In this document: positions 18,753 to 30,269 of the stretch, one piece after another
How positions within the stretch are numbered: the stretch's first letter is position 1
Layout of the letters: the number at the start of each line of letters is the position of its first letter
Source: Heyndrickxia vini
Lineage (GTDB): Bacteria > Bacillota > Bacilli > Bacillales > Bacillaceae_C
Length of the DNA: 64,000 bases
Direction: 5' to 3'
NCBI RefSeq assembly: GCF_016772275.1
Contig: NZ_CP065425.1
Span: forward strand, 4,208,001-4,272,000
The notes under the pieces: model-generated
Told to the model about the DNA's origin: nothing
Databases searched by the model: none
What the model saw: only the letters and a program-made list of their open reading frames with translations
Made by a program: the position numbers and the translations under genes

Positions 18753-20264
18753 TTAGCTAGATACTGTTTCCTTTTCACTATGACTTAGGCCAAGAGCCTG
18801 CGCTGTTGAAGTATGAACTTCTTTGAAAAGCTCTGGATTTTCCACTAGTGATAAACCATAGGATGGAATCATTTCTTTTATTTTCGGTTCCCACTCTTTT
18901 TGATGCTCTGGGAAGCACTTTTTAATTATATCAAGCATGACATGAACGGCAGTAGAAGCACCTGGAGAAGCACCTAACAATGCAGCGATTGTTCCGTTAG
19001 CTCCAGTAATAACTTCCGTACCAAATTGAAGTGTGCCTTTGCCACCCGCTTCAGTATCTTTTATAACTTGTACACGTTGACCCGCTACGACGATATCCCA
19101 ATCTTCACTTTTCGCATTTGGAACAAATTCCCGCAATTCCTCAATACGCTGTTCCTTCGATAACATTAGTTGTTGGACTAGGTATTTTGTTAATGGTATA
19201 TTTTTTGCACCCGCCGCTAACATAGTGAACACATTATTTGGTTTAACCGATAGGATTAAATCCATATTTGAACCCGTTTTTAAAAATTTTGGTGAGAATC
19301 CTGCAAATGGTCCAAATAACAATGACTTTTTTTTATTGTCGATATATCTTGTATCAAGATGCGGTACAGACATTGGAGGTGCGCCAACTGCGGCTTTTCC
19401 GTATACTTTTGCATGATGTTGCTCGACAATCTCCTGATTGTTGCATACCAAGAATAATCCGCTTACAGGGAATCCGCCAATATGCTTACTTTCGGGAATA
19501 CCTGTTTTTTGCAGTAAAGGCAGACTTCCTCCCCCACCGCCGATAAAGACAAATTTTGAAGTATGGCGTTCGATACTGCCAGTTTCCATATTCCACACTT
19601 TTAATTCCCATAAACCGTCTTCTGTACGTTTAATATCCTCTACCTGATGCTTGTATCTAATATCAACATCTTTACTCTTTAAGTGATCAAACAATATTCG
19701 TGTTAATGCACCAAAGTTTACATCTGTTCCAGAGTCAATTTTCGTAGCCGCAATTGGTTCCTTCGATGTACGGTTTTCCATAATAAGTGGAATCCATTCC
19801 ATTAGTTTATTCGGGTCTTCGGAAAATTCCATTCCTTGAAATAACGGATTATTTGAAAGGGCTTTAAAACGCTTTTTCAAAAACGAAACATTATTCTCCC
19901 CTTGTACTAAACTCATATGCGGCAATGGCATGATAAAATCCTGAGGATTACTTATCAAATTACTGTTTACAAGATAAGACCAAAACTGTCTTGAAAGCTG
20001 AAATTGTTCGTTAATCGTTATCGCTTTACTAATATCTAAGGTTCCATCTGGCTTTTCAACGGTATAGTTAAGCTCGCATAGTGCGGAATGACCCGTTCCC
20101 GCATTATTCCATTCGTTCGAACTTTCCTCTCCTGGGCTTTCAAGCTTCTCAAAAACTGTAATTTTCCAGTCCGGTACTAATTCCTTCAAGAGTGTCCCTA
20201 AAGTTGCACTCATAATTCCGGCACCAATTAAGATAACATCTGTAGTCGTTTGTCTGTTACTCAT
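18753..20264 (-). CDS. mqo: Malate:quinone oxidoreductase
   Basis: 503 aa FAD-dependent membrane-associated enzyme oxidising malate to oxaloacetate with electrons passed to the quinone pool. The FAD Rossmann motif is [12 protein letters not shown] (11-22), followed by [20 protein letters not shown], and the C-terminal region has [16 protein letters not shown]. Length and motifs match Mqo throughout. The minus-strand promoter lies within 20265-20400. It is monocistronic by the flanking terminators. Confidence 0.95.
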   Translation of the reverse strand: MSNRQTTTDVILIGAGIMSATLGTLLKELVPDWKITVFEKLESPGEESSNEWNNAGTGHSALCELNYTVEKPDGTLDISKAITINEQFQLSRQFWSYLVNSNLISNPQDFIMPLPHMSLVQGENNVSFLKKRFKALSNNPLFQGMEFSEDPNKLMEWIPLIMENRTSKEPIAATKIDSGTDVNFGALTRILFDHLKSKDVDIRYKHQVEDIKRTEDGLWELKVWNMETGSIERHTSKFVFIGGGGGSLPLLQKTGIPESKHIGGFPVSGLFLVCNNQEIVEQHHAKVYGKAAVGAPPMSVPHLDTRYIDNKKKSLLFGPFAGFSPKFLKTGSNMDLILSVKPNNVFTMLAAGAKNIPLTKYLVQQLMLSKEQRIEELREFVPNAKSEDWDIVVAGQRVQVIKDTEAGGKGTLQFGTEVITGANGTIAALLGASPGASTAVHVMLDIIKKCFPEHQKEWEPKIKEMIPSYGLSLVENPELFKEVHTSTAQALGLSHSEKETVSS

Positions 20265-20571
20265 CTTTACCGTCCCTTTATACCCTAATATTTGCAGAAA
20301 AAGTGTGGGTGTACCCGTCTAAAAACATAGCAAGACAAGGCATAACCTATTCATACCTTTTCCGTATCAATTTTCACCTAATTATAGTATATCACTATTA
20401 TTTATAGAATAAAATATTCACTATTAAGGAGAAAGTCGTTATATACATATAAATTAAAATTGGAAAATGCGCTTCCCAAACCTACAAAAAATTCTAACAT
20501 TTAATATCTCAACCATTGACACTCGATGAATATACAGGTACATTGGTAATTAATAATAGAATATGTAACTT

Positions 20572-20720
20572 TCTTATTTAGAGAGATGGAGGGACTGGCC
20601 CTAGGATATCTCAGCAACAGACATTTTTGTACTGTGCTAATTCCAGTAGCGTTATGCTTGAAGATAAGAAGAGTCATTATCCATGATACGAATCTCTTCT
20701 TTTTAAGAAGGGTTTTTTTG
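20572..20720 (+). promoter_or_regulatory. SAM-I (S-box) riboswitch with terminator
   Basis: The leader has S-box landmarks in order: CTTAT, AGATGGAGGGACTGGCCC, CAGCAAC, GTGCTAATTCC and GATAAG. The expression platform is visible: AAGAAGAG (20667-20674) can pair with CTCTTCTT (20694-20701) as antiterminator, while CTCTTCTT pairs with AAGAAGGG (20705-20712) followed by TTTTTTT as terminator. High SAM should switch the downstream gene off. Confidence 0.92.
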
Positions 20721-20775
20721 TGCCCTGAAAAGCTAACGTAAACATACTAATTTAACTTTAGAGGGGTTGTCCAAA

Positions 20776-21897
20776 TTGATTAACACAATTACGAAAGCAC
20801 CATTTAGATCAGACCACGTAGGGAGCTTCTTGCGTCCACAAGCACTAAAAGATGCAAGAGCACAATATCAGAAAGGTGACATAACAAAGAAAGAACTACG
20901 TTCGATTGAGGATATTGAGATTGCTAGAATTGTTGAAAAGCAAAAAGAAGTAGGTCTGAGGGCCGTAACAGATGGTGAATTCAGAAGAAGATGGTGGCAT
21001 TTGGATTTCATTAGAGCTATTGAAGGAATACGTGTTTATGAAATAGACCTAACTGGTGCATTTAATGGTGCGATGAAAAAAGCAGAAGCATATACAGTTG
21101 ATTCAAAATTAAACTTCCCGAAGGATCATCCATTTTTGGAGGATTTCGCATATTTGAAAAGCATTGCTGGTGACCACGTCGCAAAAATTACAATCCCGGG
21201 TCCTAATATGATTTTCTATTCTGGTGTAGTTGGAAGCGAACCTTATTTAAGTAATCCTACTTATCCTTCACTTGATGAAGTGGCTAAAGATATTATTAAA
21301 GTCTATCAAGATGCCATTCAAGCTTTTTACGAAGCGGGTTGTCGCTATTTACAATTAGATGATACAAGCTGGGGAGCATTATTCAGTGATGTTTTCCGAG
21401 ATAAAATAAAGGCTCAAGGATTTGACCCAGATGAGCTAGTGAAAAAATTTGCTGATATTACTGTTGAAGCTGTAGCCAACAAACCGGAAAATATGGCAAT
21501 TACTATTCATATTTGTCGCGGGAATTTCAAATCTTCTTGGCTATATCAAGGTGGATATGGACCAATTGCAAAAGAATTATTTTCCCGTGTTAATGTAGAC
21601 GCCTTCTTCTTAGAATATGATAATGAGCGATCTGGAGACTTTGCGCCGTTGCGATTCATTAAAGACCAACATGTCGTATTGGGCCTAATCACTTCTAAAA
21701 CTCCTGAACTCGAAGATGCAGATGAAATTAAAAGAAGAATTGAAGAAGCAACACAATATGTGAATATCAATCAACTTTGCTTGAGTCCACAATGTGGTTT
21801 TGCTTCTACTGAAGAAGGAAACATCCTAACAGAAGAAGAACAATGGAATAAATTACGCCATGTTGTTCAAATCGCAAAGGAAGTTTGGGGAGAATAG
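20776..21897 (+). CDS. yxjG: MetE-like methionine synthase family protein (YxjG/YxjH type)
   Basis: 373 aa, equivalent to the C-terminal catalytic half of cobalamin-independent methionine synthase. It opens FRSDHVGSFLRP, contains the metal-site region IHICRGN and ends with NINQLCLSPQCGFAS, whose Cys is a zinc ligand in this family. TTG 20776 is chosen because GAGGGG lies nine bases upstream. B. subtilis yxjG and yxjH are S-box controlled, and the riboswitch here fits. The exact methyl donor is not settled for this subfamily. Confidence 0.9.
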   Translation: MINTITKAPFRSDHVGSFLRPQALKDARAQYQKGDITKKELRSIEDIEIARIVEKQKEVGLRAVTDGEFRRRWWHLDFIRAIEGIRVYEIDLTGAFNGAMKKAEAYTVDSKLNFPKDHPFLEDFAYLKSIAGDHVAKITIPGPNMIFYSGVVGSEPYLSNPTYPSLDEVAKDIIKVYQDAIQAFYEAGCRYLQLDDTSWGALFSDVFRDKIKAQGFDPDELVKKFADITVEAVANKPENMAITIHICRGNFKSSWLYQGGYGPIAKELFSRVNVDAFFLEYDNERSGDFAPLRFIKDQHVVLGLITSKTPELEDADEIKRRIEEATQYVNINQLCLSPQCGFASTEEGNILTEEEQWNKLRHVVQIAKEVWGE

Positions 21898-21971
21898 GCT
21901 TTCATACATTAATGGAAAACCCGGCAAAATCGTAACCGGGAGAAACATACCAAATAGTATGCTAAATTAGT

Positions 21972-22004
21972 AGACCAAATCGCATAGGATTTGGTCTCTT
22001 ATTT
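21972..22004 (+). terminator. Terminator after yxjG-like gene
   Basis: Perfect 10-bp stem AGACCAAATC/GATTTGGTCT with a 6-base loop, then CTTATTTT. Confidence 0.8.
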
Positions 22005-22164
22005 TCCTATATATCAAATGATTAGGGGATATTACTACTTTAATTAGCAAGAAAAATTGCAGCTTAAAAATCATCTTGGCAATTGTTGTTATCAACAAGC
22101 TAGTTGGTATGTCGACTTTATTTCTTGAGTAGATAATTAATTCCTTTGGAGCAACCAAAGATAA

Positions 22165-22365
22165 TCAACATAAGCGGATATTTTCCGGTTAAACAGCAGA
22201 ATAGAGCCCGGTTCGGGGTGAATAAGCGGAGGTTTTCCGATTAAGCAAAGCAAAATTTCCTTTTTTCACGGTTTTTGAGTCAATAGTCGGAATTTTTCCA
22301 CCTATATAGGGTATTTTCATTGCTATTTCTTAATTAAGGGAAATTTATCCGCTTATTTACCAAAC
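22165..22365. repeat. Dispersed intergenic repeat, copy 2 (inverted relative to copy 1)
   Basis: This aligns with copy 1 (15216-15420) in reverse complement. Shared blocks are AACCGGAAAAT, TTTTGCTTTGC, ATTGACTC and flanking CGGAAAAT/TCCGCTTAT modules. It fills much of the 21898-22674 gap; the remainder (22366-22650) is AT-rich and shows only the presumed promoter of the next gene. Confidence 0.75.
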
Positions 22366-22674
22366 CCAATTTTTGGCGTCTTTTGAACATGTACAACTTC
22401 TCCTTTAATTTTATCAATTCACCTATTTCCATGTTTCAAGTAAGGATGAAAAAACATAAGGTTTTAGTAGGTGATCATAACAAAAATTCTTTTATCATAT
22501 TAATAAAGAGCAACTACATTATAATTCTGTAGTTACTTCCATTTCATACAATTTGTAACAACGGAATTTGATAGTATAATAGGTATATCTTAATAGTAAG
22601 AAAAACTACTAAAGTCTGAGATGAAAAGTTAAAGGGCGTTAAAAGCTAAGCTATAAGTGGCGGAGGGAATATTT

Positions 22675-24114
22675 ATGAATGCGTTAAATGAAATGGAAGT
22701 AATAAATAAAAAACGAAGTCAGCGATATAAAAAACCTGCAAAACGTAAATTCATTATTATTGGAATTATCTTCTTTATTGCGCTCCTTTTTGCTGGAATG
22801 AGCTTTTATCAGGCAACCCGTTTTAATTCACAGATTAAGATTAATAGCATTGAAGTCGGTGGACTCACGGCTGATCAGGTAGTAAATAAATTAAAAACAG
22901 CTGAATTAAAAAATAGAGTCTTCATCGGAAAACAACAAATTTTAGATGCGAAACCGACGCGGATGGCATTTACAGCTAAGGATCTGCCTGAGATTAAGAA
23001 ATTATTGAAAAGCCAGTGGACACTTTTTCCTTCCTTCAAGAAAAAAAACTATTCGTTGATACCAAAAAAAACGGATAAGTTTCGAAGTGAAGCGATGGAA
23101 AAGCAAATAGAGAAGAAACTTCTAGCAATGAATAAAAACTTAAAGGCACCCCAGGATGCGGATGCCAAATTAAAACAAGGTAAAATTGTTATTACCGATA
23201 GTAAAGATGGTGAACAGTATGATATCAATGGTCTTTTAGAAGAATATAAGAAACAGAAATATACGAGTGATATCCATCTGAAACCTTTATTATTAAAACC
23301 AATCAAAAAGGACAGTCCGATTATAAAGGAAAAGGAGAAAATGTTAGCGTATCTCCTGCAACAAACAGTTGATTACAAGGTACAGGACAAAGTTTATCCC
23401 TTAAAGGCAAGTGAATTAATTAAAAATGCCTCCGTGTCGAACGATAAGAAAATGACAATCACCACGAGTGACATTAAAAAGAAGATAGACAAAATTAATC
23501 GTTCTCAATCAACATTAGATAAAAACTTTACATTTAAAACCCATTCAGGGAAGAAAATTTCCGTAAAAGCAGAAGGTTATGGCTGGGCAATCAATGTTGA
23601 AAAGGAAACAGCAAGGATTCAGAAAGCTTTCGAAAAAGGAGACAATTCGATTTCCGCCTCCAATATTTACGGAAAAGGCTGGAGCAACGAAGGCATCGGC
23701 TATGAAACGACTGCGAATCATGGTATTGGCAACACATATGCTGAAGTATCAATTGCTAAGCAGCATATTTGGATTTACAAAAATGGAAAATTAGTTGTCT
23801 CCACGGATGTAGTGACCGGTAAACATAGCACCGGTGAAGATACCTCACCAGGAATTTGGTATATCCTTTATAAGCGAACACCCTATACCCTCAAGGGCAC
23901 TGCTGTAGGTAAAGGAGAATACGCCGTTGATGTAAAATACTGGGCTCCATTCACAAACAGTGGCCAAGGGTTCCACGATGCCGGCTGGCGGAAGAACTGG
24001 TCAAAAAAAGCCTATCTTAATGAAGGATCGGGCGGTTGTGTGAACACCCCTCCAAGGATTATGAAAGCTGTGTATGATAATCTCAGTACGTACGATCCAG
24101 TCGTTGTTTATTGA
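22675..24114 (+). CDS. L,D-transpeptidase with peptidoglycan-binding region
   Basis: 479 aa. The N-terminus is basic, then one membrane segment (about 24-45), then an extracellular lysine-rich region resembling PG_binding_4 repeats, and a C-terminal YkuD domain from about 350. The catalytic HDAGWR (His about 434) and GSGGCVNTP (Cys about 455) are present, so 3-3 peptidoglycan cross-linking or protein anchoring is likely. ATG 22675 is chosen with GGAGGG eight bases upstream; an in-frame GTG 18 bases earlier lacks a site. It is monocistronic with its own terminator. Confidence 0.9.
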   Translation: MNALNEMEVINKKRSQRYKKPAKRKFIIIGIIFFIALLFAGMSFYQATRFNSQIKINSIEVGGLTADQVVNKLKTAELKNRVFIGKQQILDAKPTRMAFTAKDLPEIKKLLKSQWTLFPSFKKKNYSLIPKKTDKFRSEAMEKQIEKKLLAMNKNLKAPQDADAKLKQGKIVITDSKDGEQYDINGLLEEYKKQKYTSDIHLKPLLLKPIKKDSPIIKEKEKMLAYLLQQTVDYKVQDKVYPLKASELIKNASVSNDKKMTITTSDIKKKIDKINRSQSTLDKNFTFKTHSGKKISVKAEGYGWAINVEKETARIQKAFEKGDNSISASNIYGKGWSNEGIGYETTANHGIGNTYAEVSIAKQHIWIYKNGKLVVSTDVVTGKHSTGEDTSPGIWYILYKRTPYTLKGTAVGKGEYAVDVKYWAPFTNSGQGFHDAGWRKNWSKKAYLNEGSGGCVNTPPRIMKAVYDNLSTYDPVVVY

Positions 24115-24123
24115 GAAAAGCTC

Positions 24124-24156
24124 AGGCTGTCGAATTTCGACAGCCTATTCTTTTTG
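24124..24156 (+). terminator. Terminator of the L,D-transpeptidase gene
   Basis: AGGCTGTCGAA/TTCGACAGCCT inverted repeat followed by ATTCTTTTT. Confidence 0.8.
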
Positions 24157-24185
24157 GCATTGTTCGATAGTGTAGTGCCTGTCCA

Positions 24186-24216
24186 CAAAAAAAGCGCAAC
24201 TCAATTAAAGTTGCGC
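24186..24216 (-). terminator. Terminator of codBA
   Basis: GCGCAACT/AGTTGCGC stem with a T-run on the minus strand, directly after the codA stop. Confidence 0.85.
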
Positions 24217-24227
24217 ATAATTGTCTT

Positions 24228-25496
24228 CTATCGATTAAAATTAACTTTCTCTTCAACATGATCTAAAGTGATCGTTGCTTCACTTGGCTTTGTTTTGGCG
24301 ATCACCTTACCATTTCTGAAGGAATACGTAACAACCGCTTGCTTACGAATGGCTTCATATTCATTTTCCGCGGATAAGACAATGAAATTAGCGGGTTTAC
24401 CTTCCTCAATTCCGTAATTCTCTTCAATTTGTAACGTCTTAGCACTATTTTTTGTAATTAAATCAATTGAATTAACAATTTGCTCATAGCCCATTAATTG
24501 TGAAGCATGGATACCCATATGCAATACTTGAAGCATATTTCCTGTTCCAAGAGGATACCATGGGTCAAAAATATCATCGTGACCGAAGCAAATATTTAGC
24601 CCAGCTTCCTGCAACTCTTTTACCCGTGTTAGCCCTCTTCTTTTTGGATACGTATCAAATCTCCCTTGAAGGTGAATATTCACAAGTGGATTCGATACAA
24701 AATTAATGGAAGAAAGTTTTAATAGGCGGAATAACTTATACGTATAAGCATCATTGTATGAGCCCATTGCCGTTGTATGGCTTGCTGTAGTGCGAGTACC
24801 TATTCCACGTTCGTATGCCTCTTTTGCGACAACCTCAACAAAGCGTGATTGTTCATCATCGATTTCATCGCAATGAATATCAACTAATCGGTTATACTTT
24901 TCAGCAAGGTCAAAGGCTATTTTTAATGAATCCACTCCATATTCTCTCGTAAATTCAAAATGAGGAATTCCCCCCACTACATCCGCACCCATCTTCAATG
25001 ATTCCTCAAGCAGTTCAACTCCATTTGGATAGGAAAGGATGCCTTCTTGCGGAAAAGCAACAAGTTGAATATCTACGAAGGATGCCAATTCTTCCTTTAC
25101 TTCAAGCATTGCTTTTAAAGCTGTTAATTCTGGATCTGTTACATCTACATGTGTGCGAACGTGCTGAATCCCTTGAGCCATTTGCCATTTTAATGCATGT
25201 TTCGCTCTTGTTTTCACATCTTCACTTGTTAATGACTCTTTTCGCTGCGCCCATCTTTGGATCCCTTCAAACAAGGTGCCGCTTTTATTCCACTCCGGTT
25301 CACCAGCTGTTAGCGTTGTATCTAAATGGATATGTGGCTCAATAAACGGAGGAAGCACAAGTGACCCATTTACATCAATGACTTCCTTTCCTTCAATATC
25401 TCCAAGTGTTTGCGTCACTTTATTGAACTTGCAGTCTTCGATTAATAAGTGCCACAGTCCATCTTTTCCTCTAAGCTTTGCATTTTTAATAATCAC
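24228..25496 (-). CDS. codA: Cytosine deaminase (amidohydrolase)
   Basis: 422 aa. It converts cytosine to uracil and ammonia. The metal-binding HxH is in EPHIHLDTT (His55, His57), another His in [10 protein letters not shown], and the catalytic Asp region is [12 protein letters not shown], all as in E. coli CodA. It overlaps the end of the cytosine permease gene by 11 bases. The PyrR-type leader upstream of codB suggests pyrimidine-responsive expression of both genes. Confidence 0.93.
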   Translation of the reverse strand: MIIKNAKLRGKDGLWHLLIEDCKFNKVTQTLGDIEGKEVIDVNGSLVLPPFIEPHIHLDTTLTAGEPEWNKSGTLFEGIQRWAQRKESLTSEDVKTRAKHALKWQMAQGIQHVRTHVDVTDPELTALKAMLEVKEELASFVDIQLVAFPQEGILSYPNGVELLEESLKMGADVVGGIPHFEFTREYGVDSLKIAFDLAEKYNRLVDIHCDEIDDEQSRFVEVVAKEAYERGIGTRTTASHTTAMGSYNDAYTYKLFRLLKLSSINFVSNPLVNIHLQGRFDTYPKRRGLTRVKELQEAGLNICFGHDDIFDPWYPLGTGNMLQVLHMGIHASQLMGYEQIVNSIDLITKNSAKTLQIEENYGIEEGKPANFIVLSAENEYEAIRKQAVVTYSFRNGKVIAKTKPSEATITLDHVEEKVNFNR

Positions 25497-26760
25497 CGAT
25501 TACCCCACCCTTATCATTTATTTTACTCATTTCTTCCTTTTTCTGAGGCAGACATTTCATCACAACAACATAAATAATGGCAGATCCTAATAATGCATTG
25601 ATCGGAGGGATACCCGGTACAAATTTTGCAATGGCAACCCCACCTACCCATGCAAAGATCGAAACCCAGTTAACTGCTTTAAATCTCATCGTTTCAAATG
25701 GTTCATATTTTCCACGTTTTAAGATAAAATAATCTGCTAATATAATCGCTCCAATCGATGGCAATGTGGAGCCTAAAATCGTCAAAAATCCAACAAAGTT
25801 ATTATAAAGCCACATGGCTGCAATTGTACCGACAATTCCGTTAAAGACAACCACTTTATGCTTCGATATTTTTGTAATATTGGCAAACCCTAATCCTGAA
25901 GCATATAACGCGCTATCATTGGTTGTCCAAATATTTAATCCAAGGACAATAATGGCCGGAACAATGAGCCCTTGTAAAAACATAACATCCGAAACATCTG
26001 ATTTTCCAAAAGCAATGGCTCCGATTGCACCGAATAAAAACATCAGGGTGTTTCCAAGAAAGAAGGCAATTACAATCGCCGTTACTGCTGAACGTGATGT
26101 TTTAGCAAAACGGGCAAAATCCGGCGTAAGCGTACCACCACTAATAAAGGAGCCGATACAAACCGTTAATGCTGCTGCAAGACCCATTGTCTGAGTTGGT
26201 TCATAGTCAAGCAACCCTTTAAGTCCGCCAATCGTTCCAGCTGCATCAAACATTGAATAACTCCCGAAAATGGCAATTGCAGGAACCGCGACAAACCCTA
26301 ATACGGTTAAGGCCTTTATTCCAAATATCGCTGACGCCGTCATCATTAAACCTAATATAGCAATTAGCACATACACATTAATCCCAGTCGCTTTTTCTAC
26401 CGGAACAGCAAACATCGCAAGACCGACACCGAACCATCCTACCTGGGTTGTAGCTAATAAAAATGAAGATAAATATGAACCTTTATCTCCAAAGGCATAT
26501 TTCGTCAACAAATGGGTGGATAACCCCGTTTTTGCTGCAATATAAGCCAATGCACCTGTATATAAGCCCAAAATGAAATTCCCTGTCAGTACAATCCAAA
26601 TGAACTGGACAAGCGTCAACCCGCTTCCTAACGTCCCTCCAGACCACATACTCGCTGAAAAAAAGGTGAAAGAGAGCATGACCGCAAGAATCTTCCAAAA
26701 ACCATTACGATTCGTCTGAGGCACAGCCTGAAACGAGAACTCTTTATCTACATTTGACAT
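25486..26760 (-). CDS. codB: Cytosine permease (NCS1 family)
   Basis: 424 aa with about 12 membrane segments. The NCS1 signature is visible as [14 protein letters not shown] near the N-terminus and [17 protein letters not shown] in the middle. It is the first gene of codBA, imports cytosine, and is preceded by a conditional terminator. RBS GGGGGAATT precedes ATG 26760. Confidence 0.92.
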   Translation of the reverse strand: MSNVDKEFSFQAVPQTNRNGFWKILAVMLSFTFFSASMWSGGTLGSGLTLVQFIWIVLTGNFILGLYTGALAYIAAKTGLSTHLLTKYAFGDKGSYLSSFLLATTQVGWFGVGLAMFAVPVEKATGINVYVLIAILGLMMTASAIFGIKALTVLGFVAVPAIAIFGSYSMFDAAGTIGGLKGLLDYEPTQTMGLAAALTVCIGSFISGGTLTPDFARFAKTSRSAVTAIVIAFFLGNTLMFLFGAIGAIAFGKSDVSDVMFLQGLIVPAIIVLGLNIWTTNDSALYASGLGFANITKISKHKVVVFNGIVGTIAAMWLYNNFVGFLTILGSTLPSIGAIILADYFILKRGKYEPFETMRFKAVNWVSIFAWVGGVAIAKFVPGIPPINALLGSAIIYVVVMKCLPQKKEEMSKINDKGGVIGDY

Positions 26761-26832
26761 ACCAATTCCCCCAATAAATTAGTTGATTAGAAACTGGTAC
26801 CGAAGAAGACTTCGATAATTTAGACGATTAGG

Positions 26833-26985
26833 AAATAAAAAAAGCTTCTTGCCAATACCTGACAAGAAGCTTTTTCTACAAAATGAACAATAGATATCCT
26901 ACACTTAGGCTACCCAAGCAATGCTCATTATTTCCGCTGTCCTTGTCAGCCTCTCTGGACTGAATTAAAGGTACCAGTATTTAAT
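26833..26985 (-). promoter_or_regulatory. PyrR-type attenuator leader of codBA
   Basis: Read on the minus strand, CAGTCCAGAGAGGCTGACAA (around 26943-26962) matches the PyrR-binding loop consensus in Bacillus pyr mRNA. It is followed about 65 bases later by a strong terminator, AAGCTTCTTG/CAAGAAGCTT with a T-run (26833-26876). Uridine nucleotides would promote PyrR binding and termination. The logic fits a cytosine salvage operon. The intermediate antiterminator pairing was not fully resolved by eye. Confidence 0.65.
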
Positions 26986-27133
26986 TAAGGTATATTATTG
27001 CACAATATTGTTAGTTTGTCATCTCATAAATTTTTGTTATTTATTATTCACACAAATACTTCACGGTTCTTATTTAATTTGTTATTTTTAGAATTGAAGC
27101 TAAACAAGATAAATTAATGGAGGATATTAAAAA

Positions 27134-27682
27134 ATGGGACCTAAAGAACTTGGCAAGAGAATTAAACAAATGAGAACAAAGAAAAAACTTACACAAGCTG
27201 CTCTTGCTGAATTAGTAGGGATTACAAAAAGTCATATTTCGAAAATTGAAAATGGTGTTGCTACTCCTAGTTTAGTAACTCTCTCAAGTATTGCTGAAAC
27301 TTTGGATTCCCCCATGTCTTGGTTTGTTATTCAGGAAGAGCATGAAGGATTATCCATTGTAAGAAAAAGTGATCGGAAAGAAAATGTCGCTAAAAATGAA
27401 ATTGGCTACGACTATGAGTTATTAGCAAATAAAAGTTTTATGAGTAATATTAATCCTACGATTGTTACTGTCTTACAGGGTGCAGAAGAAGTTGAGCCGT
27501 ATCTCCATAATAATGACGAGTTTATATATGTTCTTACTGGGGCCATCAAACTAATTTATGATGGGGTTATTTATAACTTGGTTGAAGGGGATTCAGCTTA
27601 TTTTTCAGGAAGAAAACCACATATATTTATCAGCAATAGTCAGGAGGTTTCAAAAGTATTAACCATTTATGTTGAAGAATAA
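27134..27682 (+). CDS. XRE-family regulator with cupin domain
   Basis: 182 aa. A lambda-repressor-like helix-turn-helix covers residues 7-60 (KLTQAALAELVGITKSHISKIENG). A cupin fold follows at about 105-180 (HNNDEFIYVLTGAIKLIY, GDSAYFSGRKPHIF) and probably binds a small molecule. RBS GGAGG lies about 10 bases before ATG 27134. It lies 142 bases upstream of the HMG-CoA reductase gene in the same direction and is a candidate regulator of it; this is inference from position. Confidence 0.85.
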   Translation: MGPKELGKRIKQMRTKKKLTQAALAELVGITKSHISKIENGVATPSLVTLSSIAETLDSPMSWFVIQEEHEGLSIVRKSDRKENVAKNEIGYDYELLANKSFMSNINPTIVTVLQGAEEVEPYLHNNDEFIYVLTGAIKLIYDGVIYNLVEGDSAYFSGRKPHIFISNSQEVSKVLTIYVEE

Positions 27683-27824
27683 ACTTGGCTCATAAGTCGT
27701 TAAAAATAAATAAAAATACTACTTGAGTGGAAACCCCCTTTACAAAATATTTATACTATTATAAATTATATATATCTTATTCAACAAAGTTGAATTATAG
27801 GAAACTATTTTCAAAGGGGGCCAT

Positions 27825-28823
27825 ATGATGGTTATTTCAAGAGTAAAGGGTTTCTATCAATTATCAGTAGATGAAAGAGTAGATCTTATTACTAAAGGAA
27901 TAGATTTAACAGAGGATGAAATAAATGTATTGTCTAATGGTATGACGTTGGATTTAGCTGACGCTATGGTTGAGAATGTGATTGGACAAATTGGTATTCC
28001 GTTAGGAGTTGCTGCCAATTTTAAAGTAAACGGTAAGGATGTTTTTATTCCGATGGCTACAGAGGAACCTTCCGTCATTGCGGCAGCAAGTAATGCCGCT
28101 AGGGCAGCATATGATTTAGGCGGTATTCACACAGCAACTTCCGGAACAATCATGCGCGGACAGATTCAAGTGTTAGATATTTGTGATCCATATGCAGCAA
28201 GAGCAAGGATATTTGAGAACAAAGAGGAAATTATTGAACAATGCAATTTAAAAGATCCTACCTTGGTGAGCTTAGGAGGGGGAGTAAAAGATATTGAGGT
28301 ACATCTAGTAAACACTGTTAAGGAAACAATGCTAGTTATCCATTTAATAGTGGATACAAAGGATGCGATGGGAGCAAATGCAGTAAATACAATGGCGGAA
28401 TCTGTTTCTCCATTAATTGAGAAAATTACCGGGGGAAGAGTTGTTTTACGTATTATAACGAATCTAGCTGATAAACGAGTTGTTAGAGCCCGAGGAGTTT
28501 TTTCTTCAGAAATGTTGGGGGGAGAAGAGATTGTAAAAAATATTGTAAGCGCTTTTGAATTTGCTGATGCAGATCCTTATCGTGCAGCAACACATAATAA
28601 AGGGGTCATGAACGGAATTACCTCAGTAGTTCTGGCAACCGGGAATGACACACGTGCTGTAGAAGCAGGGGCACACGCATATGCTTCTAGAACTGGAAGA
28701 TATCGTTCCCTTACGACTTGGGAGTTAAATAATGAAGGGAATTTAGTAGGAACGTTAGAAGTCCCAATGGCAGTCGGAATTATTGGGGGTGCAACGAAAA
28801 CTGGTCTTCTGTCAAGAAAGTAG
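27825..28823 (+). pseudogene. Class II (degradative-type) HMG-CoA reductase, 3' truncated at an IS end
   Basis: The visible product is 332 aa. It has the class II reductase motifs: ENVIGQIGIPLGVAANF, the Glu motif ATEEPSVIAAAS (about 78-89), nucleotide-binding DAMGANAVNTMAE, the Lys motif AATHNKGVMNG and the Asp motif GNDTRAVEAGAHAYAS. Homology stops at GGATKT, after which only a few codons of IS-derived sequence remain before the stop. Class II enzymes run to about 430 residues; the missing C-terminal part carries the catalytic His and the mobile flap. The enzyme is therefore probably inactive. RBS AGGGGGCC precedes ATG 27825/27828. Confidence 0.85.
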
Positions 28824-28876
28824 ACAATAAAAATCGAGACTTTTTTAATAAAACACTACCGCACTTCGTTTGCTGG

Positions 28877-28925
28877 GGTGTTAGAAATAATCAGTCCAAA
28901 ACCACGACTGATTATTTCTAACACC
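28877..28925. other. Perfect 19-bp inverted repeat inside the IS left end
   Basis: Arms 28877-28895 and 28907-28925 (GGTGTTAGAAATAATCAGT and its exact complement) enclose an 11-base loop, CCAAAACCACG. There is no T-run on either side. It lies between the orfB stop and the terminal repeat. Confidence 0.8.
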
Positions 28926-28936
28926 AAATGGCTAAT

Positions 28937-29784
<848 letters not shown>

Positions 29785-29822
29785 AGCGTATTCATCTGAG
29801 TGGGCTTGAATGAAGGCGTAAA

Positions 29823-30110
29823 TTACTTTTGGCTTTTTGTGAAGATGTGCATGGCCTTTTTTAGGATTTCATTTTCCTCTCTTAACTGTTCTATTTCCCT
29901 TTCGTGTTGTTTCTTAAGATCTTCCAGTTCTTTGGGTGTAATATAATCTGGCTTCTTACTGTTCAATTTCTCCCTGTATGCCTTAACCCAGATAATGAGG
30001 GTCTTATAAGGGATCTCAAGCTCATAGGCAACTTCTGTTGCTTTTCTGCCTTCCTCCACAACTAACTTTGAAACATACTCTTTGTATTCTTGTGAATGAT
30101 GCTTCCCCAT
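29823..30110 (-). CDS. IS3-family transposase OrfA
   Basis: 95 aa from ATG 30110 ([10 protein letters not shown]), with AAAAGGA nine bases upstream. The N-terminal helix-turn-helix ([20 protein letters not shown]) recognises the IS ends. A C-terminal leucine-zipper-like coiled coil follows ([19 protein letters not shown]). It ends just before orfB on the same strand, as in IS3 elements where orfB is made by ribosomal frameshifting. Confidence 0.88.
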   Translation of the reverse strand: MGKHHSQEYKEYVSKLVVEEGRKATEVAYELEIPYKTLIIWVKAYREKLNSKKPDYITPKELEDLKKQHEREIEQLREENEILKKAMHIFTKSQK

Positions 30111-30269
30111 GTGAACACGTCCTTTTAAATGTTGATTCAATTATAAACTAAATCTCGTTTTCCAGTGTCCACTTTTAAGACTAACCTCATTCTATCCCCA
30201 TTTACTTCCACTTTTTAGTTTACTTTCTTTAAATTCCGAATCTTCTTCAGCAGAATAATCTGCATATGA

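Noticed and set aside
27825-28823. Ring-opening amidohydrolase (cyanuric acid/barbiturase type)
   Set aside because: First considered because of the cytosine genes upstream, but the EEPSVIAAAS, DAMGAN and HNKGVMNG motifs identify a class II HMG-CoA reductase.
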